34,083 nt of DNA from Dysgonamonadaceae bacterium (GCA_031254645.1 JAIRUA010000011.1:1-34083); one strand, 5' to 3'; shown: positions 16,349 through 26,524, counted from the first letter of the stretch. Made by a program: numbers and translations. The notes: generated from the letters alone by a model not told the origin.

Positions 16349-17716
16349 TTATCTTACCGGACTCGTAGAGTCTACTCCCGGAATAGGCACTATACCTTCT
16401 TGGAAATATTCCCGGGAGATTGGTCCCATTGCATATTCGGTAGGTCCATATCTAAGACTTGAGCCCATAATTTCGTCCCAAGTAATGGCTCTTCCCGTAT
16501 AAGCAGCCTCACGTCCCATAATAGCAACTTGATTGGAAATTGCAAGATCTTCGGCTTGATTGATTCTCTTATTTAATCGAATAGATTCAACCAAATGGAT
16601 ATGTTCTTGAGCGTAAGGATTTCTGACCGGTTTAGCATCATGATCATATTCCCACAACAGCTTTCCTTCTAAATCGACAATTTTAATCTCTCCGCGGTCA
16701 TTCAACAATGCTGTTCCTTTTGTTCCCAAAACTTGCTCAGATATATTACCGTCGCAACCGTCAATTTGACGCGCGGTATGTAACATTCTCTTATTGTTGT
16801 TGTAAGTAAAATCTACACTAAAAAAGTCGTAAATATCGCCTGATCTACGGCGGGCACGCCCACCATATCCAACAGCTTGAATCGGTGTTTCACCCATAAA
16901 CCAAGTTACAATATCAATATTATGAACACCTTGGTCAAGAATATGATCGCCACCCAACCATTTAACATTAAACCAGTTGCGAATTTGATATTCCATATCG
17001 CTCCATTCGGGACGTTGGCGTAAATCCCAAAACGCACCTTGATTCCAGTGACAGTTAGCGGATACAATTTCGCCGATAATACCATTTTTTACTTCCACAT
17101 ATGCTTCCCAATAGTCGCGACGATGTCTGCGTTGGTTACCCGTTATCACAGTTAATCCTCTCGACGATGCTAACCTTGATGTAGCAATTACGGAACGAAT
17201 ACCTACCGGATCAACGGCACAACATTTTTCCATAAAAACGTGCTTACCCGCGTCTACGGCTGCTCTAAAATGCTCCGGTCTGAAGTGATTGGGTGTACAT
17301 AACAATACAACATCAATTTCAGACATTTCCATCACTTTCTGATAAGCATCAAAACCGATAAAACATTTGTCATCAGCTACCGGATTGTCTCTTTCGGCAA
17401 GAAGTTGCCTGCTACGATCCATTCTGTCTTGAAGAATATCAGCCATTGCCACAATTTCAAGATCGGGTCCCGCACCAAGGAAGTTAAAAGCGGCTCCTGT
17501 TCCTCTATCACCACAGCCTACAAGGGCTGCTTTTAGTGGTCTACCATCAGGAGCCGTAGCTACAAATGAAAACATTCCCAATTCTTCGGGTGTATAGTGT
17601 TTGCTCGTAGTTCTTGTATGATTTGAACACGATGTCAAAATAGCCGGCGCCGTTACACCTAAAGGAATGGCTGTACCCAAAACGGCTGAACGTGATAAAA
17701 ATTCTCTTCTCTTCAT
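16349..17716 (-). CDS. Gfo/Idh/MocA-family oxidoreductase with Tat-type signal
   Basis: Predicted NAD(P)-dependent sugar oxidoreductase exported through the twin-arginine route. From the ATG at 17716 the N-terminus is MKRREFLSRSAVLGTAIPLG, with the RR pair at residues 3-4, then a hydrophobic stretch and a possible lipobox before SCSN. The Rossmann fold follows (ALVGCGDRGTGAAFNFLGAG), and FMEKCCAVD contains the usual catalytic-region Lys, with CC replacing the common P-x. An in-frame ATG at 17743 would precede the Tat motif by nine residues; both starts lie below the TATCTTTG box at 17787-17794. The convergent ThuA-like lipoprotein suggests periplasmic oxidation of sugars or glycosides. Confidence 0.87.
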   Translation of the reverse strand: MKRREFLSRSAVLGTAIPLGVTAPAILTSCSNHTRTTSKHYTPEELGMFSFVATAPDGRPLKAALVGCGDRGTGAAFNFLGAGPDLEIVAMADILQDRMDRSRQLLAERDNPVADDKCFIGFDAYQKVMEMSEIDVVLLCTPNHFRPEHFRAAVDAGKHVFMEKCCAVDPVGIRSVIATSRLASSRGLTVITGNQRRHRRDYWEAYVEVKNGIIGEIVSANCHWNQGAFWDLRQRPEWSDMEYQIRNWFNVKWLGGDHILDQGVHNIDIVTWFMGETPIQAVGYGGRARRRSGDIYDFFSVDFTYNNNKRMLHTARQIDGCDGNISEQVLGTKGTALLNDRGEIKIVDLEGKLLWEYDHDAKPVRNPYAQEHIHLVESIRLNKRINQAEDLAISNQVAIMGREAAYTGRAITWDEIMGSSLRYGPTEYAMGPISREYFQEGIVPIPGVDSTSPVR

Positions 17717-17786
17717 TGTTTTATTTTTGAATAGTTTTCCCATCGTTTAGCCTTGATAGCCAAAACAATCTTAAACGACTTGACCA

Positions 17787-17794
17787 CAAAGATA
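17787..17794 (-). promoter_or_regulatory. -7 promoter box of the Gfo/Idh gene
   Basis: The minus strand reads TATCTTTG; predicted start near 17780. Confidence 0.5.
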
Positions 17795-17829
17795 CTATTA
17801 TTCTCTGAATTATAAAACAATTAGCCTAA

Positions 17830-17867
17830 AAAAGAAGAGTCGAATTTCTCTCAAAATTCGACTCTTT
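17830..17867 (-). terminator. Intrinsic terminator of the FadL gene
   Basis: A 13-bp perfect stem pairs 17835-17847 with 17854-17866 (core GAGTCGAATTT). On the minus strand it is followed by CTTTTTT, immediately downstream of the FadL-family gene. Confidence 0.9.
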
Positions 17868-17876
17868 CATTTTATC

Positions 17877-19403
17877 TTAAAATCTATATCCCAATGTTAC
17901 CATTCCTCTCAAAGAGTTGTTTTTCAACTCAAAAGGAGTAGTAACAAAAAATTCATCTGCTTCATTCCACCAATTGGGGAAAGGATATAATTCATCGGTT
18001 TGCGTTTTATACACCAATGCAAAATCGAGAAAAAAGTTTCTATTGAAACGATAACCAAAACCACCCGTGAAATAATTTGTATCACCTTCCATTCTAAAAA
18101 TGGAATTTGATCTGGCGAAAGCAACATCAGCGTAATCTTTCAATTCGGTACCATACGGATTTTGCATCCAAGCATACCCCAAACGTCCTGAAAATTGAGG
18201 TGTAAAACGATATTCCATACCTAATCTAACCGTAGAAGCCAGTTTAAATTCATCAGAGATAAATTTATTATCAGGATCATAAAAATCTTTCCGATCACTT
18301 GATCCGGCAGGAACTCCAAGTCTCATATTTTGATAACCAACCAACTCATAGTCAACGCTTGCAATAAAACTACCTCCCAATACGCCTGCCAAGCTGAATG
18401 TCCATTTTTCCGGCGTTTTCAAAGTGTAATTATTTTGAAAAATTGCTGACTTAGCACCAAACTCATAGTCTGTTATATCTTCAAACATTTCTCCTCTGGC
18501 AGTTTCCGTTAGCGTGTACCACGTTGGAGTGTGGTAAGCTGCACCAATTCTCAACTGATGTACCGGTCTGTAAATAATACCCAACTTTGCACCTACTCCT
18601 GCTCCGTCGGTAGTCAGCATATTTTCCAACGTAAATCCGCCATTGCTGAAATCTTCGTCGTATTCAGAATCAAGTCTGTAGGAAATATCTTTGATATTAA
18701 GCGCCGCACCAATACTCAACACATCATTAATGGTAGTTCCCATTGTGAAGCTGTAATTGTTGATATAGCCTCTTTCTCTCATTCGGATTCGATTAAGAGG
18801 CATTTCATCATTCGTATCTATCGGCGACCAACTTCCATCGTTATTCTGATTTATGAGTCCGGTATTATATGCCAAAACCGATAACCAAGGTTGTGTTATG
18901 AAAGGGTCTCGTCCACCCTCTGTAATTCTTAATTGATTAGGATCTCGTCCAAAAGTTCCGTCAACAATAAAATCCAGCAACGAATTTTCCAGTTCTCCAA
19001 ACGCCGAAATATTTTTATTAAACGATTTCGCTCTATTATAAGTAAATCCGAAATTAATAAACGGCATCACATCGCTTCTCAAAGGATAATATCCTACAAA
19101 ACCGATATTATCCATATCAAACGTAGTACGGTTTTTGGTTTCGTTACCTACTTTTGAGCGCTCGCCCATAAGCCCAAGTGTTCCAACCACTTCAGAGCTG
19201 CGATATATGGCTATACCTGCCGGGTTAATGGAAACACCTGTCTGATCGCCTCCCAATGCGCCGAATGCGCCTCCCATAGACATTGCCCGTGCTGTGCCGA
19301 AAATATCTTCGCGAGAAAATCGCAAAGCATCTATTTCGGTCTGCGCAAACACTCCTGTTGAGAAGACAAGCAGTGAGATAAGAATATACGTAATTTTTTT
19401 CAT
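17877..19403 (-). CDS. OmpP1/FadL/TodX-family outer-membrane transporter
   Basis: Predicted outer-membrane beta-barrel for uptake of hydrophobic compounds, often annotated as hemin receptor in Bacteroidetes. A signal peptide (MKKITYILISLLVFSTGVFA, cleaved before QTE) precedes SRFSRE-like plug sequence: RFSREDIFGTARAMSMGGAF and SINPAGIAIYRSSE, the hallmark of the family's N-terminal hatch. Alternating barrel strands run to a terminal aromatic residue (VTLGYRF). Length 508 is within the Bacteroidetes range. The gene has its own terminator and follows the Trp/Gly-rich secreted-protein gene on the same strand, from which it is separated by a terminator. Confidence 0.9.
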   Translation of the reverse strand: MKKITYILISLLVFSTGVFAQTEIDALRFSREDIFGTARAMSMGGAFGALGGDQTGVSINPAGIAIYRSSEVVGTLGLMGERSKVGNETKNRTTFDMDNIGFVGYYPLRSDVMPFINFGFTYNRAKSFNKNISAFGELENSLLDFIVDGTFGRDPNQLRITEGGRDPFITQPWLSVLAYNTGLINQNNDGSWSPIDTNDEMPLNRIRMRERGYINNYSFTMGTTINDVLSIGAALNIKDISYRLDSEYDEDFSNGGFTLENMLTTDGAGVGAKLGIIYRPVHQLRIGAAYHTPTWYTLTETARGEMFEDITDYEFGAKSAIFQNNYTLKTPEKWTFSLAGVLGGSFIASVDYELVGYQNMRLGVPAGSSDRKDFYDPDNKFISDEFKLASTVRLGMEYRFTPQFSGRLGYAWMQNPYGTELKDYADVAFARSNSIFRMEGDTNYFTGGFGYRFNRNFFLDFALVYKTQTDELYPFPNWWNEADEFFVTTPFELKNNSLRGMVTLGYRF

Positions 19404-19437
19404 ACGGTTATTTTTTATTTTTTATTTCTAATTGGTA

Positions 19438-19495
19438 AAAAAATCAGATTACCTCACTCATACCTCTTCGAGGCTTATTGAGGTAATCCGATTTC
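19438..19495 (-). terminator. Intrinsic terminator of the Trp/Gly-rich protein gene
   Basis: GATTACCTCA (19447-19456) pairs with TGAGGTAATC (19479-19488), with an inner CCTC/GAGG stem. On the minus strand the stem is followed by TGATTTTTTT. Confidence 0.9.
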
Positions 19496-19532
19496 TTATT
19501 TAATCAATGTATACGAAATTCACCGATGCTAT

Positions 19533-20888
19533 TTAGCGACGTCCGCCACTGCTACCACCACTACTGCGAGAGCTTCCGCCGCCGCTGCCACTGCTCATAC
19601 CACTGGAACCGGAGCTACCACTACTACTGCCTCCAAATGAACCACTTGAACTGCTGCTGCTTCTGCTTGACGAAGAGTCGAACGAAGAAGAACGATTCGA
19701 TGTGTTAGAGTTCGTAGTCGTACTTCTATTCACATTAGAATTAGAGTTGTTTGACGAACTTCTATTATTTACAGTGGAAGAGTTATCTCTTGATGGAGCT
19801 GTAGTAGCGTTACTACTTCCCCTTTGGTAAGTCGAATTTCTGCCACCTTCCGTTACATTACCGCTCGGTCTTGTTTGAGGGGTACCGGTAACCTGTCTGG
19901 TAGTTGAAGTTCTATCGGTAGAGTTCGATACACGAGTGTTTGGCGTTGCCGAACTATTTCTCGTATTCGCACTTCTATCAACTGTTGCACTGCTATTTCT
20001 TGTATTTGCACTTCTGGTCAATGCACTTCTATCGGTTGTTGCAGAACTTGCTCTTCCACTTGAAGAAGAGGAAACTCTTCCCGAAGAAGTGGCTGTATTA
20101 GCCGTTCTGGTTGACGCGCTTGTTCTGAAGTTTCCGGTACTTCTACCTGAACGATTGTTTGCGAAGTTGTTACCGTGCCACGGTCTGTTCCAAGCACCTC
20201 CTCCGTGCCAGCCTCCATGCCAACCACCGCCGTACCAAGGATTACCCCAGCCTCCGGCATACCAACCACCACCCCACCAAGGGCTGTGCCATCTGTTCCA
20301 ACCCCAAGGTCTATGCCAAGCGCTCCAGCCCCAAGGACTACCCCACCATGGATTCATCCAAGGATTGTGCCAACTGCTGTGGAACCAAGGGTCGTACCAA
20401 CCCCAAGGGCTATGCCAAGCATTCCAGCCTCCCCAACCCCAGCCCATATTGACGTTTACATTCACATTGGATCCGCGATTGTTGAAATTAGTGAAAAGTT
20501 CATCGCCTACAAATACAATTACCTCATCGGCGCCCGATATGATAACGCTTGACTCGGGGTTGTGGAAACGAACGATTCTGTCTGTATATTGAAACTCTTC
20601 GTAAGCAATAGAGTCTTCAACTATCAAATCTTGTTCTGTTGCAACAAGCACACCACCACGACGATTATACTCGTCTAAGCTTCTACTACTTGTTGTAACT
20701 GCAATATTAGATACATCTCCTTGAGCTAGCACAACTGCTGTTTGTTGTTGTAGCTCTTGCTGCCTGTTTTGAACAGTAGCACGCTCAGTTCGAGAAGGGT
20801 TGGCATGTATATCATCCCACTCTTGGGCAAAACCAAAGAAGGGCAGAGTTGCCAACAAAACTGCGAGTAATAATTTTCTTGTTTTCAT
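19533..20888 (-). CDS. Secreted Trp/Gly-rich and Ser-rich low-complexity protein
   Basis: Function not recognised. A clear signal peptide (MKTRKLLLAVLLATLPFFGFA, residues 1-21) is followed by a roughly 125-residue ordered-looking domain (about 22-147) containing LDEYNRRGGVLV, YTDRIVRFHNP and DEVIVFVGDELFTNF. Residues 149-238 are almost only Trp, Gly, His, Pro, Asn and Ser, with recurring units such as AWHSPWGW and NPWYGGGWHGGW. Residues 240-451 are Ser, Thr, Asn and Arg rich with short internal repeats (RSANTRNSSAT twice) and end in a Gly/Ser tail. Similar proteins occur in Bacteroidales as hypothetical proteins. The leader has a GGGAGA ribosome-binding-like site, and the gene ends at a strong terminator. 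The plus-strand open frames across it are compositional shadows. Confidence 0.75.
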   Translation of the reverse strand: MKTRKLLLAVLLATLPFFGFAQEWDDIHANPSRTERATVQNRQQELQQQTAVVLAQGDVSNIAVTTSSRSLDEYNRRGGVLVATEQDLIVEDSIAYEEFQYTDRIVRFHNPESSVIISGADEVIVFVGDELFTNFNNRGSNVNVNVNMGWGWGGWNAWHSPWGWYDPWFHSSWHNPWMNPWWGSPWGWSAWHRPWGWNRWHSPWWGGGWYAGGWGNPWYGGGWHGGWHGGGAWNRPWHGNNFANNRSGRSTGNFRTSASTRTANTATSSGRVSSSSSGRASSATTDRSALTRSANTRNSSATVDRSANTRNSSATPNTRVSNSTDRTSTTRQVTGTPQTRPSGNVTEGGRNSTYQRGSSNATTAPSRDNSSTVNNRSSSNNSNSNVNRSTTTNSNTSNRSSSFDSSSSRSSSSSSGSFGGSSSGSSGSSGMSSGSGGGSSRSSGGSSGGRR

Positions 20889-21268
20889 TGTTGTTATCTC
20901 CCTTTTTTTAATTGTTTTTATTCTTGTTTTGTTTATATATGACTATTTCATTATCAATTGGTTTAATGCATTTTTGCTTTGTATTCATAAATTCTACTAA
21001 AAAGCAATCAATATGCAAATATCATCCTATTTTATATGTTAGATGAGATATGTGGCAAAACGTTGCACAACTCTTAGTTAAAAAAGAAAAAGCTTTTATT
21101 TTTTATACCCAATAATCCTCTAGATACAGTTTATCTCAATAATAATCAATCGCTTACAATAAAAAACATTTGATTATAAATTTACCATCACATATCTATT
21201 TTTTTACAAAGATAGTGATTTTTATTTGTTTTGAGATAAAATAAGGTCGCTTTTTCTGACAAAGAAGC
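20889..21268. other. 380-bp AT-rich intergenic region
   Basis: No gene was found here. A TATCTTTG box on the minus strand (21217-21224), in the same context as the one upstream of the MFS gene, points toward the secreted-protein gene and would imply a leader of about 320 nt. No clear terminator was found for the NagB-like gene that ends at 21269. Confidence 0.4.
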
Positions 21269-23254
21269 TTATTTTATCGGCTTATATTCTACAAATGCTT
21301 CAATAGCTTCGTATGATGCCAAACCGAGCTTCCAATACATATCGGCGGTGGCTTTATTACGTGCTTCGGAACGTTGCCAAAACAATCGCTCATCGTCGCC
21401 AAGGAAAGGCGCGCTTTCCATTTGCGATTGATGGCGAAGAATGGCATTGCGTTTTTGACGCAACTCTTCGGGCGAAAGCGGTACTGCCATTTCGATATGA
21501 TCAATCCCCCACTCCATCCACGCGCCACGATACATCCACACGCGACAATCTCTGTACCAATCTTCGTCTTTCATTATATCTATGGCGGCAAGAATGGCAT
21601 CGAGACACACTTTGTGCGTTCCGTGCGGGTCAGCAAGGTCGCCTGCCACATAAATTTGGTGCGGTTTGATGCTTTCGATGAAATCTTTTGTAATATTTAC
21701 GTCGGTTTCGGAAATAGGATCTTTTTTTACTCTTCCCGTTTCGTAAAATGGCAGGTCGAGAAAGTATACGTTTTCTTCGGGAAGCCCTACGTATCGGTCT
21801 GCCGAACGGGCTTCTTCGCGGCGAATACGTCCTTTGATAAACAGGATGTCAGGGGTATCCATATCGTCTTTCGTTTTTTCGTGCAATAAGAAATTACGCA
21901 TTTTAGCGTATTTTGCCAAAACTTCTTTGTCTTCGGGGTCGAATTGTTCTTGCAAATTTTTCATTACCGAAAGATAGCGGATTACATCTTCATCGCTTAC
22001 GGCAATATTGCCCGAAGTTTGATACGCTACGTGTACTTCGTGTCCCTGACTGACAAGGCGTTGGAATGTTCCGCCCATCGAAATGACATCGTCGTCGGGG
22101 TGCGGACTGAAAATAATTACCCGTTTCGGATACGGTGTTGCGCGTTCAGGGCGATGTGTATCGTCGGCATCGGGTTTTCCGCCGGGCCATCCGGTAATAG
22201 TGTGTTGCAGATCGTTGAATATCTTAATATTTACATTATATGCGGAGCCGTATAATGCAATTAGTTCACTTAATCCGTTATCGCTGTAATCTTTGTTTGT
22301 CAGTTTCAAAATGGGTTTATCTACAATGCCGCAAAGCCAAACAATGGCACGGCGAATCAGCTTGTTTGTCCATTCGCAATTGGTAACCAACCAAGGGTGA
22401 CTGATACGCGCTAATTCGCTTGCGGCGGCAATATCTACATAAATATTGGCTTCGTTGTGTGTTTGCAATATGCTTCCGGGCACCATATCGGTAATCGCTC
22501 CTTCCACAATGTCGCGGATACTTTCGGCTTTTTGTTCGCCCCACGCTACAAGTGATATTTTTTTCGCTTTCAAGATGTCGGTAAGTCCCATTGTGATTGC
22601 GCTAATGGGCACATCTTCAAGCGATTTGAAATTAATTGCAATATCAGCCCTCGAATCACCATCAAGCATCACAAGGCGTGTTTCCGAGCTGTGGTTGCTA
22701 CCGGGCATATTAAAACCGATGTTTCCTTTACTACCTAGACCTGTGAGAAGGTGATCTAAACCGCCCATTTTGCGAAGCGTATTTTCATACTGTTCGCATT
22801 TTTCCGAGATAAAATCTTTTTCGACAGAAGCATCGGGCGAATAAATGTTTTTCGGATCAATATCTACCTGACTTAGAAATACATCTTGCAAAAACTGTAA
22901 ATTGCTGAATGTAGAATCATACACCGGATAATATTCATACATATTAAATACGATTACGTTTCGGAAGCTGATGTTATTCGTTTTATGCTGAAAAACAAGC
23001 TCTTCGTATACAAAAACAGGCGATGCGCCACCGGAAATTCCCAATACGTATATTTCGCTCTTTGATTGCTTAGCAAGTATCTCGTTTACAATCTCTTTAG
23101 CAACCTTTTTTGCTGCCATTTTCGCCATTTCGTAGATAATGGTAGGAATTTTCTCAAAACGTGTCAAAGTATATTTCTCGAAATCGTTTTCCGGTTTGTA
23201 ATATTTTTTAGAAACGTGTTCGAGCGTGATGTATGAACTTAAATCTAGTCTCAT
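21269..23254 (-). CDS. NagB-like / PIG-L (LmbE) deacetylase fusion
   Basis: A 661-residue, two-domain protein found in Bacteroidetes and often named glucosamine-6-phosphate deaminase. Residues about 15-290 align with NagB, but the catalytic positions are changed: E. coli Asp72 is Tyr106 (FNMYEYYP), Asp141 is Lys176, His143 is Asn178 and Glu148 is Met183 (GLGSKGNIGFNMP), so deaminase activity is unlikely. From about residue 380 a PIG-L domain has an intact zinc motif, SPHPDDDVISMGG, plus DPHGTHK, suggesting N-deacetylation of an amino sugar. The ATG at 23254 is chosen because the upstream ATG (23299) lies inside the TATATTTG promoter box. Confidence 0.88.
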   Translation of the reverse strand: MRLDLSSYITLEHVSKKYYKPENDFEKYTLTRFEKIPTIIYEMAKMAAKKVAKEIVNEILAKQSKSEIYVLGISGGASPVFVYEELVFQHKTNNISFRNVIVFNMYEYYPVYDSTFSNLQFLQDVFLSQVDIDPKNIYSPDASVEKDFISEKCEQYENTLRKMGGLDHLLTGLGSKGNIGFNMPGSNHSSETRLVMLDGDSRADIAINFKSLEDVPISAITMGLTDILKAKKISLVAWGEQKAESIRDIVEGAITDMVPGSILQTHNEANIYVDIAAASELARISHPWLVTNCEWTNKLIRRAIVWLCGIVDKPILKLTNKDYSDNGLSELIALYGSAYNVNIKIFNDLQHTITGWPGGKPDADDTHRPERATPYPKRVIIFSPHPDDDVISMGGTFQRLVSQGHEVHVAYQTSGNIAVSDEDVIRYLSVMKNLQEQFDPEDKEVLAKYAKMRNFLLHEKTKDDMDTPDILFIKGRIRREEARSADRYVGLPEENVYFLDLPFYETGRVKKDPISETDVNITKDFIESIKPHQIYVAGDLADPHGTHKVCLDAILAAIDIMKDEDWYRDCRVWMYRGAWMEWGIDHIEMAVPLSPEELRQKRNAILRHQSQMESAPFLGDDERLFWQRSEARNKATADMYWKLGLASYEAIEAFVEYKPIK

Positions 23255-23296
23255 AATTGAACTTAATGGTGTTTTTTGTTGATGTATTTTAAACTG

Positions 23297-23304
23297 CAAA
23301 TATA
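23297..23304 (-). promoter_or_regulatory. -7 promoter box of the NagB-like/PIG-L gene
   Basis: The minus strand reads TATATTTG; predicted start near 23290 gives a leader of about 36 nt to the ATG at 23254. Confidence 0.5.
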
Positions 23305-23326
23305 GTGATTTTTATTGACGTAATGT

Positions 23327-24757
23327 CTATAATATCCTTTCCAATCCCATTTCATTTGCTTTTTGAAGCATAAATTGATGTGCTGCGTCATATTCGTTCG
23401 GGATTTCGCCATCAAGAATTGCTTCTTTGATAAGTGCTTTCAAATCGCCTACCTCTTTTCCCTGTTCGATTTTAAATGTGCGCATAATTTCATTTCCGTC
23501 AATGGGCGGCTGAAAGTTGCGTACACGGTCTTTTTCTTCGATTTCGTGCAATTTCCGGCGCACGATTTTGAAATTGTTAATAAATCGTCGTACTTTTTCG
23601 GGATTTTTCGATGTAATATCTGCTTCGCAAAGCATCATCAAATCGTCGATATCATCACCGGCATCAAAAAGTAGACGACGTACAGCAGAATCTGTTACCT
23701 CATCTTCAACCAATTGCATTGGTCGCATATGCAACGAAACTAATTTTTGAACATACTTCATTTTCTCGTTTTGCGGCAGTTTCATTCGGCGAAAAATTTT
23801 CGGAATCATCTTTTCACCGATATAATTATGGTTATGAAACGTCCACCCAAGTCGCTGATCCCAGCGTTTGGTGAGCGGTTTCGCGATGTCATGCAGTATT
23901 GCTGCCCAACGTAACCAAAGGTCGTCGGTATGTTTCGTGATATTGTCTAACACGCTGAGAGTGTGATAGTAATTATTTTTATGTCCGATACCATCTTTCG
24001 TTTCCGCGCCTTTGAGTGCGACGAGTTCGGGGAAAATGAGTTCCAATAATCCTGTTTTATCGAGCAAAACGAAACCAACAGAGGGTTTGGGCGAAAGTAC
24101 GATTTTGTTCAATTCGTCGGCAATGCGTTCTTCCGATACAATTTTGATGCGTTCTTTGTTTCGTTCAATAGCGTCGAACGTTTCGAAATAAATATCGAAA
24201 CCGAGTTGCGAAGCAAACCGAATGGCACGCATCATTCGCAGTGGGTCGTCGCTAAACGTAACATCAGGGTCAAGCGGAGTGCGAATAATCAGATTTTCCA
24301 AATCTTCGATGCCGCCAAATGGATCGACAAGTTCGCCAAAACGATTGTCATTGAGACAAAAAGCCATAGCATTGATGGCAAAATCGCGTCGTTTTTGATC
24401 ATCTTCGAGTGTACCGTTTTCTACAGTCGGTTTTCGGGAATCGTATGTATATGATTCTTTTCGTGCGCCAACAAACTCGATTTCGTAGTTTTTATATTTA
24501 ATTTGAGCTGTTCCAAATGTTTTAAAAACAGATATTTGTGTATGTTTTCCCAACTTCGAAGCAACTGCTTTTGCCAATTCAATTCCTTGCCCTACGGCGA
24601 CTATATCAATGTCTTTTGAGGGGCGATAGAGAAAATAGTCGCGAACATAACCGCCAATTACATAGCACTCTACGCCAATTTCGTCGGCAGCTTGTGAGAT
24701 AAGACGAAAAATATTGTTATCTAAGTATGTTTGTATTTCTTTTTGAGAGATTTCCAT
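23327..24757 (-). CDS. cca: tRNA nucleotidyltransferase (CCA-adding type) with HD domain
   Basis: Class II polymerase-beta-type tRNA nucleotidyltransferase, predicted to add or repair the 3' CCA end of tRNAs. The head domain shows [20 protein letters not shown] (nucleotide loop and catalytic DxD), then [12 protein letters not shown], and [20 protein letters not shown] in the neck. A downstream HD domain carries LHDIAKP (residues about 285-295). Length 476 matches the Bacteroidetes enzyme. From sequence alone a poly(A) polymerase cannot be fully excluded, but the second subgroup seen in some phyla is absent here. A TAATTTTG box at 24779-24786 (minus strand) serves the gene. Confidence 0.93.
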   Translation of the reverse strand: MEISQKEIQTYLDNNIFRLISQAADEIGVECYVIGGYVRDYFLYRPSKDIDIVAVGQGIELAKAVASKLGKHTQISVFKTFGTAQIKYKNYEIEFVGARKESYTYDSRKPTVENGTLEDDQKRRDFAINAMAFCLNDNRFGELVDPFGGIEDLENLIIRTPLDPDVTFSDDPLRMMRAIRFASQLGFDIYFETFDAIERNKERIKIVSEERIADELNKIVLSPKPSVGFVLLDKTGLLELIFPELVALKGAETKDGIGHKNNYYHTLSVLDNITKHTDDLWLRWAAILHDIAKPLTKRWDQRLGWTFHNHNYIGEKMIPKIFRRMKLPQNEKMKYVQKLVSLHMRPMQLVEDEVTDSAVRRLLFDAGDDIDDLMMLCEADITSKNPEKVRRFINNFKIVRRKLHEIEEKDRVRNFQPPIDGNEIMRTFKIEQGKEVGDLKALIKEAILDGEIPNEYDAAHQFMLQKANEMGLERIL

Positions 24758-24778
24758 TGTTTACTCTGTTACGAATTA

Positions 24779-24786
24779 CAAAATTA
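24779..24786 (-). promoter_or_regulatory. -7 promoter box of cca
   Basis: The minus strand reads TAATTTTG, matching TAnnTTTG; predicted start near 24772, about 15 nt before the ATG. Confidence 0.5.
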
Positions 24787-24821
24787 CAATAATTGCGTCT
24801 TAAATCGCATTTTATTGCCGA

Positions 24822-24837
24822 TATATTTGTAAATTTG
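24822..24837 (+). promoter_or_regulatory. Two adjoining -7 boxes upstream of the lipoprotein gene
   Basis: TATATTTG (24822-24829) and TAAATTTG (24830-24837) lie back to back, both matching TAnnTTTG, with predicted starts 25-35 nt before the ATG at 24869. Confidence 0.5.
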
Positions 24838-24868
24838 TGCTCAAATCAAGTTTTATATAAAAGACAAT

Positions 24869-25696
24869 ATGATACGTTTTTCCGTTCGTATGACTGCTTT
24901 TTGCTTCATTTTTATGGGGTTAATCTCCTCTTGTTCAAATCGCGATAGCGGTGCAAGGGCTTATCTTGAAGCGGCTGAATCAGCCTATCAAGCAGGAAAT
25001 TTTCCGTTGGCTAAGTTGAAAATTGATAGCATTGCAATGCTTTTCCCGAACGCATTTAGTGAACGTCGCGCCGGAATATCGTTGTTGCAGCAAGTACGTA
25101 TGGCAGAAAATGTGCGAAATATTGCTTTTGCCGATTCGATGCTTGTTGAAAAATATGCCGAATTAAACGCCAAACTTCCTCTGTTTGACTTCGTTCTTGA
25201 TACTGAGAATCAAGACCTCGCAATGTATTATCCAAGAGCGTATCCGCCAAACGTATCGTTGAATAGAAGTGGTGTTCGAGCGCGTGTGAACGAAAAGGGC
25301 GTACTTTTTATTGAAAGCGTAGTTGTTGGTAATAATATCAGACACAATCAAATACGGGCTTCAGTACGCGATGGTAGTTTTGCCGAAACGCTTCCCGTAA
25401 CATCAGATGGATTAAATGCTCGTTTTAGTACACCGGATAATAGTTTTGAAATTGTTACCTATAATGGAAATACTGAAAACGGTTTCGCGAAATTTATTGA
25501 AGTGTTTCAAAATGAGCAAATCACTATTCAATTTATTGGTAGTCGCAACGCAACCATTACATTGAGCAATGCGGAAAAGCGAGGAATTATAGAATCATTA
25601 GAATTGTCGATTTTGCTGACGGATATCGAACGATTGAAGTTTGAAAGGAGTAGAAGCGAGGTATTGATTAGGTATTTGGAAAATAAACGGGAATGA
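24869..25696 (+). CDS. Predicted lipoprotein with N-terminal TPR-like segment
   Basis: Function not recognised. The N-terminus (MIRFSVRMTAFCFIFMGLIS, then SC) is a lipoprotein signal with a lipobox ending at Cys22. Residues about 30-60 (ARAYLEAAESAYQAGNFPLA) resemble a TPR-like helical pair. A central beta-rich region follows (to about 230), and a charged helical C-terminus (about 235-275) may form a coiled coil. A start at Met8 (24890) is also possible. The gene converges on cas2, with only 28 bp between the two stop codons and no hairpin visible between them, so transcripts may overlap. Confidence 0.7.
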   Translation: MIRFSVRMTAFCFIFMGLISSCSNRDSGARAYLEAAESAYQAGNFPLAKLKIDSIAMLFPNAFSERRAGISLLQQVRMAENVRNIAFADSMLVEKYAELNAKLPLFDFVLDTENQDLAMYYPRAYPPNVSLNRSGVRARVNEKGVLFIESVVVGNNIRHNQIRASVRDGSFAETLPVTSDGLNARFSTPDNSFEIVTYNGNTENGFAKFIEVFQNEQITIQFIGSRNATITLSNAEKRGIIESLELSILLTDIERLKFERSRSEVLIRYLENKRE

Positions 25697-25724
25697 TAAA
25701 TTTCGAGAAGATGAAAATTATATT

Positions 25725-26488
<764 letters not shown>

Positions 26489-26524
26489 ATAATTCCTAAA
26501 TTTCTTAATTCCTACATTTCTATA
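26489..26524. repeat. AT-rich repeat copy between cas1 and the four-helix-bundle gene
   Basis: On the minus strand the region reads TAGAAATGTAGGAATTAAGA followed by AATTTAGGAATTAT, a direct copy of the kind of sequence at the 3' end of the four-helix-bundle gene (about 26100-26145). The last codons of cas1 (encoding NIEM and the TAG stop) lie inside it. Confidence 0.65.

Noticed and set aside
19936..20592. 218-codon Pro/Leu-rich plus-strand frame, and overlapping smaller frames, across the Trp/Gly-rich gene
   Set aside because: These are compositional shadows: the reverse complement of TGG/GGN codons gives CCA/NCC (Pro-rich) frames with few stops. The minus-strand frame has a signal peptide and a terminator.
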